The notes under the pieces: generated by a model
Databases searched by the model: none
The model's input: the letters and a program-made list of their open reading frames with translations, nothing else
What the model was told of the DNA's origin: nothing
Shown: piece by piece, positions 16,126-23,413 of the stretch
Position numbering within the stretch: position 1 is the first letter of the stretch
How the letters are laid out: every line of letters begins with the position of its first letter
Made by a program: the position numbers and the translations under genes
Source: a virus
Reading direction: 5' to 3' (one strand)
Virus record (IMG/VR): IMGVR_UViG_3300009068_000029
Span: 1-64,000 of that record
DNA length: 64,000 nucleotides

Positions 16126-16671
16126 ATGGGATCATGTACATTTTATGACAGAAAAATAGCGGCTAGTATGAAAGACGCTTACAACAATGCAATAGAAGAC
16201 GCTACTGATGAGTACGGTAATGACCCGTACAATGGAACCATTAGTACAACTAATGGTTTTGTAGACGTTACTAAGAAGTTTAAAGAGTCAGGTAAGAAAC
16301 TAAATGACTTTATTGAATCAGCAGAAGATGTTATGGATAAAAGAGATTGTTGGGGTATCTGCACTGTAGAACCTAAGTTAAACAGCAACAAGATTAAAAG
16401 CCAAGTAGAAATAATTCCTCAAGTAGGTACGTGTGTTTGGGAAAGTAGATACGAAGTACATGGACAAGGAACACTTATCGGAAGTCACATACTACAAGCA
16501 GGAGCAATTAAGATAGCCAGAGATTACACAGAACGTACAAAGATTAGTAGTTCTATTACTAGAGTTAAAGTATTAAAAGAAGGCAATAAAAATGTAGGTT
16601 CTATTACTTATAAACCTAGTAAAGATGAACGTCAAGGAGAATATGTATTCTTTGGTTGGGCAGCAGACTAA
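16126..16671 (+). CDS. Conserved hypothetical protein, 181 aa
   Basis: Begins MGSCTFYDRK and continues through a helical segment (AYNNAIEDATDEYGNDPYNG) with a Gly/Thr turn (TISTTNGFVDVT), a helical middle, then a Cys pair and Trp (DCWGICTVEP), with a beta-rich C-terminal half (VWESRYEVHGQGTLIG, FFGWAAD). I recall similar N-termini in unassigned phage proteins but cannot name a family. Its site between the polymerase and recombination genes hints at DNA metabolism; this is inference from position. Confidence 0.65.
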   Translation: MGSCTFYDRKIAASMKDAYNNAIEDATDEYGNDPYNGTISTTNGFVDVTKKFKESGKKLNDFIESAEDVMDKRDCWGICTVEPKLNSNKIKSQVEIIPQVGTCVWESRYEVHGQGTLIGSHILQAGAIKIARDYTERTKISSSITRVKVLKEGNKNVGSITYKPSKDERQGEYVFFGWAAD

Positions 16672-16681
16672 TAATTAAACA

Positions 16682-17119
16682 ATGATTAACCGCATCTATA
16701 TGCCAGCTACTCTCTCCCTTAACATAGATGGAACTATTCATCTTAAGGGAGATAGAGAGTTGATGCAGTCGTACTTTAGAGAATTGACAAAAGGAGATCC
16801 TGCAGTGGATGTAGAAGTTTGTATAACTAGATTAGATTCTAAGAAAACAAACCCTCAGTTAGCTTATTTCTACAGCACTCTAGTACCTATCATCCGAGGA
16901 GGATTTGAAGCCCTTACAGGCGAAGTATACACCAAAGAAGAGGTAGTCACTTATCTTAAGGACAAGTTCTTCTACGAGGAGATTATGTTCCAAGGTCAAT
17001 TTATTAAAACACCACTCTCACTTTCTAAAGGAAAAAAAGAAGAAGTTAATGAATTTATTAAGCAAGTAATTAACTTTGCAACAGATACTCTTGGAGTGCC
17101 TGTACCTGAATTAAATTAA
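16682..17119 (+). CDS. Possible NinB-like recombination protein, 145 aa
   Basis: A small mixed protein whose middle (DSKKTNPQLAYFYSTLVPII, residues about 52-71) resembles the RTxxQNxxYWG core of NinB/YbcN and of related Bacteroides phage proteins, followed by helices with a late basic SKGKKEE motif. NinB is an ssDNA-binding recombination mediator often paired with NinG, and a NinG-like gene lies upstream here. The match is weak: key Gln-Asn-Arg residues are changed. Alternative: unassigned early protein. Confidence 0.4.
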   Translation: MINRIYMPATLSLNIDGTIHLKGDRELMQSYFRELTKGDPAVDVEVCITRLDSKKTNPQLAYFYSTLVPIIRGGFEALTGEVYTKEEVVTYLKDKFFYEEIMFQGQFIKTPLSLSKGKKEEVNEFIKQVINFATDTLGVPVPELN

Positions 17120-17132
17120 TTAAACTAAACTT

Positions 17133-17399
17133 ATGTTATATATAATAGAACCAAGAACAGAAACAGACAAAGTGGAAGCCGTGGGCTTACCTGATGTCAA
17201 CTACCATTACGGAGAAAACATTGTCACCTACAATGACAACGAATCAGCAGAAAGTATTCAATTGGGTACTCTTATTGATTGCAATGGAGTAACTTGTGTA
17301 GTTACTGAACTATCTTCAATGAAGTTTGGAAGAGTTTTCTTAACTGTAAAACCAGTAGATGCTACTCCTAAAACAACTACTGGAGCTTTAATGCGTTAA
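17133..17399 (+). CDS. Hypothetical beta-rich protein, 88 aa
   Basis: Small acidic protein with strand-like stretches (MLYIIEPRTETDK, GTLIDCNGVTCVVTEL, GRVFLTVKPV). The middle GTLIDCNGVTCVV hairpin looks like a small beta barrel turn. No motif or family recognised. It lies 13 bases after the NinB-like gene and 2 bases before the diphosphohydrolase, within the replication operon. Confidence 0.6.
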   Translation: MLYIIEPRTETDKVEAVGLPDVNYHYGENIVTYNDNESAESIQLGTLIDCNGVTCVVTELSSMKFGRVFLTVKPVDATPKTTTGALMR

Positions 17400-17401
17400 T
17401 T

Positions 17402-17725
17402 ATGTCTGAACAAGCTTTACGTTACAACACAGGCAAGAGAAGATGGACTTTAGTAGACTTTAAGTCTCTAGAGTCTATGGTAGAAGTACTTGAGTATGGA
17501 GAAAACAAATATGATAAATGGAATTGGATGAAAGGTATGCCAGTTTCTGCAGTAAGCGAAAGTTTACTTAGGCATATGTTTGCTTTCCTAGATGGGGAAG
17601 ACAAAGACCCTGAGTCAGGAATAGATCACCTAGGACATATAATGTCTAATGCTATGTTTCTCTCGTACATAATGAGAGAAAAGTCTCAATATGATGATAG
17701 AAGCCGTGAAATTCCAACTAAATAA
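17402..17725 (+). CDS. dATP/dGTP diphosphohydrolase-like protein (MazZ/DUF5664 type)
   Basis: Matches the N-terminal dATP/dGTP diphosphohydrolase family common in phages: RYNTGKRRWTLVDFKSLESM, then VLEYGENKYDKWNWMKGM, LLRHMFAFLDGEDKDPESG, and IDHLGHIMSNAMFLSYI. The Glu/His/Asp set (ExxxLxYG..KY, HxFxxxxGEDxDPESG, HLxH) is that of MazG-like helical NTP pyrophosphohydrolases. It would cut dGTP or dATP to the monophosphate. In Z-genome phages such enzymes work with PurZ, but no PurZ gene is in this window, so base replacement is not supported. Confidence 0.75.
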   Translation: MSEQALRYNTGKRRWTLVDFKSLESMVEVLEYGENKYDKWNWMKGMPVSAVSESLLRHMFAFLDGEDKDPESGIDHLGHIMSNAMFLSYIMREKSQYDDRSREIPTK

Positions 17726-17882
17726 TTACTTTTATGGAACTAGAGGACAACGAGGTTATCCTTTCTGGTTCTTTTATTTAATACCAACGATAAGCATAAG
17801 TCGTACATGTTCTTTATACGCTCTTAATATACACTTATGCTTTCTTTGGTTTGTCTTAACTTTAACTATAACAAAGAAATGA
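17691..17882 (+). CDS. Small aromatic membrane-type protein, 63 aa
   Basis: Overlaps the end of the diphosphohydrolase gene by 35 bases and the next start by 4 (ATGA). After a short polar N-terminus it is very hydrophobic and aromatic (YPFWFFYLIPTISISRTC, then LCFLWFVLTLTITKK), suggesting one or two membrane segments. I recall small phage proteins with a FYLIPT segment but no function for them. ATG at 17,691 or 17,694 are equivalent starts. Confidence 0.5.
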   Translation: MMIEAVKFQLNNYFYGTRGQRGYPFWFFYLIPTISISRTCSLYALNIHLCFLWFVLTLTITKK

Positions 17883-18847
17883 TTCTAAATCAAGATTACC
17901 TAAGCAGTAGAGCAATAAGTCAAAGTAGGCTTAAAAAAATCCTACAACATCCTAACCTATATTTTAATTACGATCCTAAGTCTGATACAGAAGAACCAGC
18001 AGATGTAACATTGATAGGAGACGGAGTAGACTTAATTATTACACAAGGAGAAGAAGTCTTCCAAGAAGAATTTCTAATCAGTACAGTAGAAAGACCAACA
18101 GCTCAGATGGGAGACTTTGTATGGAACCTATTTATCAATAGACATGATTCCAATGCAGAACAAATCGCTTACGAGACTGTAGGGTTTAAACGAGATACTC
18201 TTCCTAAGGTGAGAGAAAGATTTGAGAAAGAAGGTAAAGCCTATTATGATCACCTAATTGAAGCAGATGGAAGAAAAGTAATTTCTCCAGCACAATTAGC
18301 TACAATTTATAATCTGGTAGAATCTCTTAAGAATCATCCCTTTAGTTCTAAGTTTATCTTAGGCAATGACCAATATAAAATCTTTACACAACAGGCTCTT
18401 ACTTTTGAGTACTTGGGATTTGAGTGTAAGGCTCTATTAGATTTGGTAGTTGTGGACGTAGATAATAAGTTTTTATATCCTATCGACTTAAAGACTACTA
18501 CAACTTCTTTAAACTATTGGACAGAGACTCTTATGAAGTATCGTTATGATCTTCAAGGAGCATTCTATACAGAAGCTTTAAAGCAGTCAGACTTAAGTAT
18601 CTATGGAGAAGGTTTAACTGTTAAGAACTTCAGGTTCTTGGTAGAAAGCCAAAAATTCCCAGGTAGTCCGCTTATCTATGAGTTATCAGATGAAGCAATG
18701 ACTCTAGGTAAAGAAGGAGGAGTATATCAAGGTAGGACTTACGAAGGCTTTCATCAAGCACTAGAACGTTTACGTTGGCATATTGACAGTGATTTGTGGA
18801 ACTATACTAGAGAAGACTACCAGAACAATGGAATCAGAATTGTATAA
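17879..18847 (+). CDS. PD-(D/E)XK exonuclease, RecE/RecB-like
   Basis: Begins with the helix MILNQDYLSSRAISQSRLKK typical of the phage RecB/RecE-type exonucleases ('hiSaSqLkkil'). The catalytic core is FECKALLDLVVVD (D188) followed by YPIDLKTT (D203-L-K205), i.e. D-(14)-DxK, then the Q-helix RYDLQGAFYTEAL that completes the fold. Likely a DNA exonuclease producing ssDNA for annealing by the Sak4/SSB pair encoded upstream. An in-frame upstream start at 17,837 is rejected because the ATG at 17,879 gives a 4-base ATGA overlap. Confidence 0.75.
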   Translation: MILNQDYLSSRAISQSRLKKILQHPNLYFNYDPKSDTEEPADVTLIGDGVDLIITQGEEVFQEEFLISTVERPTAQMGDFVWNLFINRHDSNAEQIAYETVGFKRDTLPKVRERFEKEGKAYYDHLIEADGRKVISPAQLATIYNLVESLKNHPFSSKFILGNDQYKIFTQQALTFEYLGFECKALLDLVVVDVDNKFLYPIDLKTTTTSLNYWTETLMKYRYDLQGAFYTEALKQSDLSIYGEGLTVKNFRFLVESQKFPGSPLIYELSDEAMTLGKEGGVYQGRTYEGFHQALERLRWHIDSDLWNYTREDYQNNGIRIV

Positions 18848-19289
18848 AAAAATAGTGAATACGAGTTTAAATAATACTACAAGATTTCTAAGCCCCTTGA
18901 TATTTACAGCAAGAGGTGAAGAATCTTTAAGGGTATTGTTAAACTTTGGTTTAATTAACGTTTATATAGATGACTACGGGTACAAGTCTAAGTATCTATA
19001 CTGTCTTTTCTTCTTGTTTAAACCTACAGATCGAGCTGCCTTTAATGAATTTCAAAAGAAGATTACCAGCTTTGACTCTTTCTATGACTACTATGAGGTA
19101 GAAGATAAGATAATGTTTGTCTTTAGAGTTAATTCTATCTACAGAAGAGACATAGATTTGTTTAAGCAGAATAGATTCAATGACATGTCAGATGATTATA
19201 AGATTTTATTTCATAGAAATATAAAATTTAATGACATAGATATGGATATAAGAAAAGAAATCTATAGATTTGAAGAATATTTAACTTAA
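18828..19289 (+). CDS. Hypothetical protein, 153 aa
   Basis: Starts at the internal ATG 18,828 (20-base overlap with the exonuclease gene) rather than at 18,783. Aromatic-rich alpha/beta protein: YLYCLFFLFKPTDRAAFNEF, then YDYYEVEDKIMFVFRVN, then a Lys/Asp-rich C-terminus with FKQNRFNDMSDDYKILF. I recall this last pattern (xxxLFxxGxYSxxSxxYK) from small phage proteins with no role assigned. Its stop overlaps the next start as TAATG, so the two genes are likely co-translated. Confidence 0.6.
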   Translation: MESELYKKIVNTSLNNTTRFLSPLIFTARGEESLRVLLNFGLINVYIDDYGYKSKYLYCLFFLFKPTDRAAFNEFQKKITSFDSFYDYYEVEDKIMFVFRVNSIYRRDIDLFKQNRFNDMSDDYKILFHRNIKFNDIDMDIRKEIYRFEEYLT

Positions 19290-19741
19290 TGGCTTTTATA
19301 CAAGAATCTTATGATACATATAATCAGAAGGGAATCAAACTCCTTTCTGATTATATAGTTAGTAGGGGGTTTGAACTAATAGTTAAAGAAAAAGAAGACT
19401 ATAATATAGACATAATTGCATACAAGAATGGAAAGAAATACTTGTTTGAAGCAGAAATGAAGAAAGATAGAAGTATAACTACACCAGAAGATTTCTATGA
19501 TACAGTGTCTTTTTTATCTAGGAAGAAAAAGTTTGCAGAACAGAATGAGTTTATCTACTTTATAATTAGCAATATAAATGGAGGAGCTATAGGCGCTATT
19601 TCTGATGTTATATTTAAAGAAGAACACAAGATACAGAAGCACATAAGTAAAGATGGTAGAATAGGATATGAAGATTTTTATCAAGTACCAAGAGAACTTT
19701 GTAGATTTTTCCCACCTGAAGAATTTTTAGTAAACAAATAA
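19289..19741 (+). CDS. PD-(D/E)XK-like endonuclease, 150 aa
   Basis: Compact restriction-endonuclease-like fold: N-terminal helix, then NIDIIAYKNGKKYLFEAEMK (39-58), which reads as the D-...-ExK active site (D41, E56, K58), then helices ending in a beta strand FIYFIISNI. It may be a structure-specific or repair nuclease. The start is coupled to the previous stop (TAATG). The call is by motif only; the family is not pinned down. Confidence 0.6.
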   Translation: MAFIQESYDTYNQKGIKLLSDYIVSRGFELIVKEKEDYNIDIIAYKNGKKYLFEAEMKKDRSITTPEDFYDTVSFLSRKKKFAEQNEFIYFIISNINGGAIGAISDVIFKEEHKIQKHISKDGRIGYEDFYQVPRELCRFFPPEEFLVNK

Positions 19742-19751
19742 AAAAATAGAA

Positions 19752-20033
19752 ATGAGCATAAAATTATTTGGACACAGAGTGTTACTCAATCGTCCTAAGA
19801 AAGAAGAAAGACTTATCCAACTTACACCAGAGATGGAAGAGGAAATGAACATGAAAGAACTAATAGGTTTAAAACACTTAGAAGTCTATACCATTGGAGA
19901 AGAAGTAACCAATGTAAAAGTAGGCGATGTGGTGTACGTAAACCTAATGTATCTTCAATCTGCTGAACTAGTAGAAGTAGATGGTGCAGAAAGAATCATG
20001 GTAAGAGATAGCGATATCGCATTCACTTGGTAA
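19752..20033 (+). CDS. GroES (Cpn10)-like co-chaperonin
   Basis: Matches GroES along its length: opening strand IKLFGHRVLLNRPKKEE (GroES plhDRVivkr), then a loop corresponding to the mobile loop (about 22-43), EVYTIGEEVTNVKVGDVVYVN (GroES vlavGng...vkvGDiVif) and the final strand RIMVRDSDIAFTW (iLimsesDIlaiv). Phage versions, as T4 gp31, replace host GroES in folding the capsid protein with host GroEL. The loop IQLTPEMEEEMNMKEL lacks the usual hydrophobic GroEL-binding triplet (IVL/GGIVLTG), so GroEL binding is uncertain. Sits near the end of the early strand. Confidence 0.7.
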   Translation: MSIKLFGHRVLLNRPKKEERLIQLTPEMEEEMNMKELIGLKHLEVYTIGEEVTNVKVGDVVYVNLMYLQSAELVEVDGAERIMVRDSDIAFTW

Positions 20034-20051
20034 TCAATTAAAACTAAAGAT

Positions 20052-20378
20052 ATGTTATTCTATTACAGCGAAAAAGAAAAAATCGAGAATGGAGAAGAGA
20101 TGGAACTTATCATTAAGAAAGGTTTCTCCTTTGAAATTAGTAAAGTCTTAATGACTTACCCTACAGACAATGGCTTAGCTGTTGTTTTAGACGGTAATGC
20201 TGACAAACTTAACCCTGTAGACTATCAATATAAAATTGATCCTGCTACTAAGCAAAAAGTTCCAGTAAAAATCACTAAATTTGAAACCACCAGTGAGCCT
20301 ATAGTTGTTGAATTGAAAGTAAAAGAAGAAATTCTTGCTTTCTTTAGCTTAACAGGAGGACCACAGGAGGTTAAGTAG
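20052..20378 (+). CDS. Hypothetical protein at the end of the early strand, 108 aa
   Basis: Last plus-strand gene before the convergence point; ends in TAG. Beta-rich protein with an acidic N-terminus (FYYSEKEKIENGEEMEL), a middle strand (NGLAVVLDGNADKLNPVDYQ) and a Val/Lys strand VVELKVKEEILAFF. No family recognised, no cysteine, no membrane segment. It shares the A-rich spacer with AAAACTAAA before its ATG. Confidence 0.6.
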   Translation: MLFYYSEKEKIENGEEMELIIKKGFSFEISKVLMTYPTDNGLAVVLDGNADKLNPVDYQYKIDPATKQKVPVKITKFETTSEPIVVELKVKEEILAFFSLTGGPQEVK

Positions 20379-20415
20379 TTTTAGTTTTTAGTTTATTTAG
20401 TATTTCCAACCAACC

Positions 20416-20447
20416 AAAAAGGGGCTCTTAATAGGGCCCCTTTTTTT
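20416..20447. terminator. Bidirectional terminator between early and late strands
   Basis: Perfect 10-base-pair stem AAAAAGGGGC / GCCCCTTTTT around a 10-base loop, flanked by T runs in both directions. It lies 38 bases after the last plus-strand stop and 10 bases before the last minus-strand stop, so it can end transcripts from both arms. Confidence 0.92.
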
Positions 20448-20456
20448 ATAGTCTTA

Positions 20457-20687
20457 TTAAAGTCTTATTACTCTTGGGTGTTCTAACCCTTCTGCTAGGA
20501 TAACATCTAATCCTAGTATACTTTCTATTGTTACATCATCTTCATCTACTACTCCTATCTCTATGAGTAAGTCCTCAAACTGTTCTTCGGTAAGTAGGAC
20601 TGCGTTAGGTCTTATTGCCTGACCATCCTTCTCTGAGTTTAAGTAGAACTGATTTATTAATTTATCTATATCTGCTAGGGTAATCAT
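20457..20687 (-). CDS. Small acidic protein, 76 aa, last late gene
   Basis: Last gene of the minus strand, beside the bidirectional terminator. The protein is acidic, with a helix MITLADIDKLINQFYLN, then LTEEQFEDLLIEIGVVDEDD and a final beta part GLDVILAEGLEHPRVIRL. The last 20 residues resemble the end of small phage proteins with 'R-V.l' termini but I cannot place it. Follows the metallophosphoesterase by 16 bases. Function unknown. Confidence 0.6.
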   Translation of the reverse strand: MITLADIDKLINQFYLNSEKDGQAIRPNAVLLTEEQFEDLLIEIGVVDEDDVTIESILGLDVILAEGLEHPRVIRL

Positions 20688-20703
20688 AACTGTTTATTTG
20701 ATT

Positions 20704-22038
20704 TTATTTAAAGCGAATATAAAACGAATATATTAAATCTGTATCTTTTTCTACTAAATCAAATGAAACTCCTGGATATCCTGGACCAAAGTTATTCATT
20801 ACCCACTTAGAAGAGCCATACATAGACAATACGTTACGGTATCTAAACTTGTATACCTGTTGCATACTCTCTGTATGTAAGTCTCCTTTTACTATAGAAA
20901 TGTTTTTATTATCTCCTAAGTTGTGGTGATCTATATATTTATTAAGGAAATTTTCTGCTTTTTCTGTTAAGAAAAGGGGAAGACCATGTTTAAGATCTTC
21001 AGAATCTTTTCCATGAGTAAAGATAAACGTGTGTTTGCCATAATCAAAGTGTTCTAGAAACTTCTCCATTATCGTTACTTTGATAAATGGATAAGCTGTA
21101 TTTAAATATAAAGCTAATGCTTGGTTTGTAATATAACCAAAGGAACCTGCATGGTTATCCTCTGTCTGCATGATAGCATGAATGTTATTTGCAAGATTCT
21201 TTTCTTGCAACTCATCAAAAAATCTTTTGTGAGCATAAAGGTAAGTCATAAAAGACTCTTTATTGTTCATGTTTTGCGGTAGTTGGTGTCCTCCTCTAGT
21301 AGTGTGAGCATTCCAACCATCTAATGAATCTCCTAAATCACAAATAAATAAGTCTTCTAGTCTACCAAAAGCTTTTACTTGCTTCTCTATCTCCTCTAAT
21401 ACTTTCATCATACGTACTTCAAAGACATCTTCGTTGTACTCATTACTGAATAAAGCATTAGGGTGAGTAAGTGCTCCTACATGTTTGTCACTCATATAGA
21501 CAAATAAAGCCTTCTTAGTGGCTACAGGAGTCTTCTTAGGAGTAGGACAAGGACTTATGTTAGATTCTAAGAAAACCTCTCTTAGAACGTCTTCTATGTC
21601 TTGAGGTAAACTATCCTCAGGCTTTATAGAAGCAAATAAGGCTGACACTAGCCAGCCTGAACTCTTTTCTTTACTCCAATATTGAACTAATCTCCACTTA
21701 GTAGTATCTATTTTGTGGATCTTAATAATCTCTTCAGCAGATCTAGGTTGCTCAGAGAATAGTTTAGATACTTCTAGAGTGCCTTTATCTAAGTTCTCAT
21801 CGTAAGTTCCTAGAGTATGGTTAGACAACACAGGAGAAGTAGCACTTGGCTGATACAAAGAATCCTCCCTAAGTAGATGAGCCATTGCTGTTCTCTTTAA
21901 GTCACGAACTCTTTTTCCTCTTAGTAGATTGTTTATTTCTGGCTGATAGTTGAAGCGTATAGCAACTTCAACAGCTGTCTCGGTTGTATTTGGATTGTCA
22001 ATGTAATATTGAACAATCTGTTTAGAGATTGAAATCAT
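20704..22038 (-). CDS. Calcineurin-like metallophosphoesterase, 444 aa
   Basis: Residues 178-440 carry the two-metal site in order: SDKH (D184, H186), CDLGDSLDG (G236, D237), TEDNHAG (291-297, N295/H296 pair), FTHGKD (H342) and VKGDLH (385-388, GxH). This is the metallophosphoesterase fold used for phosphodiester or nucleotide cleavage. Residues 1-170 are extra: an N-terminal helix-turn-helix-like region (TTETAVEVAIRFNYQPEINNLLR) suggests DNA binding. Lies at the very end of the late operon after the lysis genes. Target unknown; a DNA repair or tRNA/nucleotide role both fit. Confidence 0.8.
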   Translation of the reverse strand: MISISKQIVQYYIDNPNTTETAVEVAIRFNYQPEINNLLRGKRVRDLKRTAMAHLLREDSLYQPSATSPVLSNHTLGTYDENLDKGTLEVSKLFSEQPRSAEEIIKIHKIDTTKWRLVQYWSKEKSSGWLVSALFASIKPEDSLPQDIEDVLREVFLESNISPCPTPKKTPVATKKALFVYMSDKHVGALTHPNALFSNEYNEDVFEVRMMKVLEEIEKQVKAFGRLEDLFICDLGDSLDGWNAHTTRGGHQLPQNMNNKESFMTYLYAHKRFFDELQEKNLANNIHAIMQTEDNHAGSFGYITNQALALYLNTAYPFIKVTIMEKFLEHFDYGKHTFIFTHGKDSEDLKHGLPLFLTEKAENFLNKYIDHHNLGDNKNISIVKGDLHTESMQQVYKFRYRNVLSMYGSSKWVMNNFGPGYPGVSFDLVEKDTDLIYSFYIRFK

Positions 22039-22046
22039 AGGCTTGG

Positions 22047-22406
22047 TTAGAGTATATACCCTATGGTTAACAAAGCTATAACAATTAATCCACCGTTCAA
22101 AACGTTTTTAAGCATTTTAATTGTTTCTGACTGAGTTTTAAGCTTAGTATCTAAGCAAACTATCTCTACTTTAGCGGTATCTAAAGCCAATATAAGTTTA
22201 GGAATAATAGAATCTTTATATAAAGATAACTGTATACTGTCAGTCTTAACTATCTTTTTAAGACTAACTACTCTCTCTCTTGCTTGAATTCCCTTAAGGA
22301 ACTCATCATTCAACTCCTTTAGCGGTAAGCTGTCTAGAGATTGAGAGTAGATATTTTGTGCCGTTAATGTCAGGCATAGTGTCAATAGCAATTTGAATGG
22401 TGTCAT
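22047..22406 (-). CDS. Spanin-like protein with signal peptide and C-terminal membrane span
   Basis: N-terminus MTPFKLLLTLCLTLTAQNIYS is a signal peptide by pattern (Lys, hydrophobic core, small residues), with no lipobox Cys. A coiled region follows (about 30-95), then a C-terminal membrane span NGGLIVIALLTIGYIL. Its start lies 101 bases inside the previous gene in another frame, the kind of overlap typical of Rz/Rz1 pairs. It is next to the holin. A u-spanin-like role (bridging the two membranes at lysis) fits, but the lipoprotein cysteine expected of an o- or u-spanin is missing. Confidence 0.5.
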   Translation of the reverse strand: MTPFKLLLTLCLTLTAQNIYSQSLDSLPLKELNDEFLKGIQARERVVSLKKIVKTDSIQLSLYKDSIIPKLILALDTAKVEIVCLDTKLKTQSETIKMLKNVLNGGLIVIALLTIGYIL

Positions 22407-22623
22407 ACTTTAGTTTGATTTTTTCGTAAGTTCTGTACTCTTCATGTTTAACATACTCTAAGGAGTCTATCTTTTTGAAGTAAATATCATTTGCTTTATC
22501 TATAGAATCAATAAAAGAGAGTACTTTATTAGTGTCTCTCTCTTGAACATACTCATATTTAAATAATAAGTATGCAATTACTACAATAAAAAGAATATTA
22601 AGTTTTAGGCTTAGGTCCTTCAT
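22306..22623 (-). CDS. Putative i-spanin (Rz-like)
   Basis: Type II membrane layout: short N-terminus, span at about 8-20 (LNILFIVVIAYLLF), then a charged periplasmic coiled coil of about 80 residues (DTNKVLSFIDSIDKAND, HEEYRTYEKIKLKYDTI). That is the shape of an Rz i-spanin. Overlaps the holin gene by 26 bases and its own partner by 101 bases. Together with the signal-peptide protein it likely forms the spanin complex that fuses inner and outer membranes in the Gram-negative host. Called from shape and position, not sequence similarity. Confidence 0.55.
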   Translation of the reverse strand: MKDLSLKLNILFIVVIAYLLFKYEYVQERDTNKVLSFIDSIDKANDIYFKKIDSLEYVKHEEYRTYEKIKLKYDTIQIAIDTMPDINGTKYLLSISRQLTAKGVE

Positions 22624-23035
22624 CTTGGTGGTTGAATTTATGTTGATCTATCTTTTCTAGTAACTCAGATAGTACACTGTTATTTATTACTCCTACTGTG
22701 TGTGCATTCTTAAGTGCACTTATTAGTTGGAATATAATAAAGGGAGCACATAAAGTCTCGCTTAACCAGAATGTACCATCAAATCCCTTCTCAATCATTA
22801 AAACTCCTGTGAGTATAACTATCCAAGAAACAAAATTCTGAAGCACCTTAAGAGCTTTTCTAGTTTGGAAACCTGTTTTCTTAGTTCCTGCCCAAATACC
22901 AAAGAAGCCATCTATAAAAATAGCAGCAACTACAGCTAGGTATTGTTCAGCATTATCTGCAGTCAAATGTAAAAAGTACGTTCCTAAGAACGCACATAGT
23001 GTAGATGTACTGAGTAATATCAAACTAGTTTTCAT
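22598..23035 (-). CDS. Putative holin
   Basis: Three to four membrane segments in 145 residues: 4-24 (LILLSTSTLCAFLGTYFLH), about 31-49 (YLAVVAAIFIDGFFGIWAG), about 66-85 (FVSWIVILTGVLMIEKGF) and about 92-109, then a hydrophilic, Lys/Asp-rich C-tail. The pair IFIDGFFGIWAGTKK and KALKVLQNFVSWIVILTGV resembles phage holin family 4 (D-x-x-x-G, R/K-K near a Ser/Gly-rich span). Role: hole formation in the inner membrane timing lysis. Directly upstream of the spanin-like genes. The endolysin is not evident nearby. Confidence 0.7.
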   Translation of the reverse strand: MKTSLILLSTSTLCAFLGTYFLHLTADNAEQYLAVVAAIFIDGFFGIWAGTKKTGFQTRKALKVLQNFVSWIVILTGVLMIEKGFDGTFWLSETLCAPFIIFQLISALKNAHTVGVINNSVLSELLEKIDQHKFNHQDEGPKPKT

Positions 23036-23037
23036 TA

Positions 23038-23364
23038 TTAAGAGTTATATGCAACTACAGATCCTGAAGTAAGTGTAATAGAAGAGATAGTTGTTCCAGC
23101 AGGTACAGTAATCTTAGTTAAAGTTAACAAACTAACAGAAGCCAATCCTAAACTAGTCATCAAACTGTTACCGTTCTGATCTAGGATAGCACTAACTACA
23201 GCAGTAGCGTTAACTACAAAGTACTGAAAGCTTCCTGTTACAGGGCTAGTACCACTAATTACTTTAGAACCTTTTAAGCCTACATTGTCTCCAATGCAGC
23301 ATACAATTGATTCAATGTGACGAAGCCTTCTGGCTTGTTCTTTGAGCAAATCATTATTTTCCAT
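23038..23364 (-). CDS. Small beta-rich surface-type protein, 108 aa
   Basis: Begins with a helical stretch (NNDLLKEQARRLRHIESI) with CC at 22-23, then is Ser/Thr/Val/Gly-rich beta (VVNATAVVSAILDQNGNSL, KITVPAGTTISSITLTSGSV). The helix followed by a beta barrel suggests a trimerising virion surface or decoration protein. First gene of a unit with its own promoter, ahead of the lysis genes; 2 bases separate it from the holin. No family recognised. Confidence 0.55.
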   Translation of the reverse strand: MENNDLLKEQARRLRHIESIVCCIGDNVGLKGSKVISGTSPVTGSFQYFVVNATAVVSAILDQNGNSLMTSLGLASVSLLTLTKITVPAGTTISSITLTSGSVVAYNS

Positions 23365-23387
23365 AATTTTATTATCGTTTCGACATT

Positions 23388-23407
23388 AAGTCCGACCTGA
23401 AGTCCGA
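23388..23407 (-). repeat. Direct repeat TCGGACTT x2 in the leader
   Basis: Read on the minus strand, TCGGACTT occurs twice, 12 bases apart, just after the promoter at 23,414-23,443 and 24 bases before the ATG. It would lie at or near the 5' end of the mRNA. May be a protein or RNA recognition site, or chance. Confidence 0.4.
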
Positions 23408-23413
23408 GTTATA

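Noticed and set aside
20704-22038. SbcD/Mre11 nuclease call for the metallophosphoesterase
   Set aside because: Only the general metal site is seen; no SbcC partner or SbcD-specific region, so a specific name is not supported.
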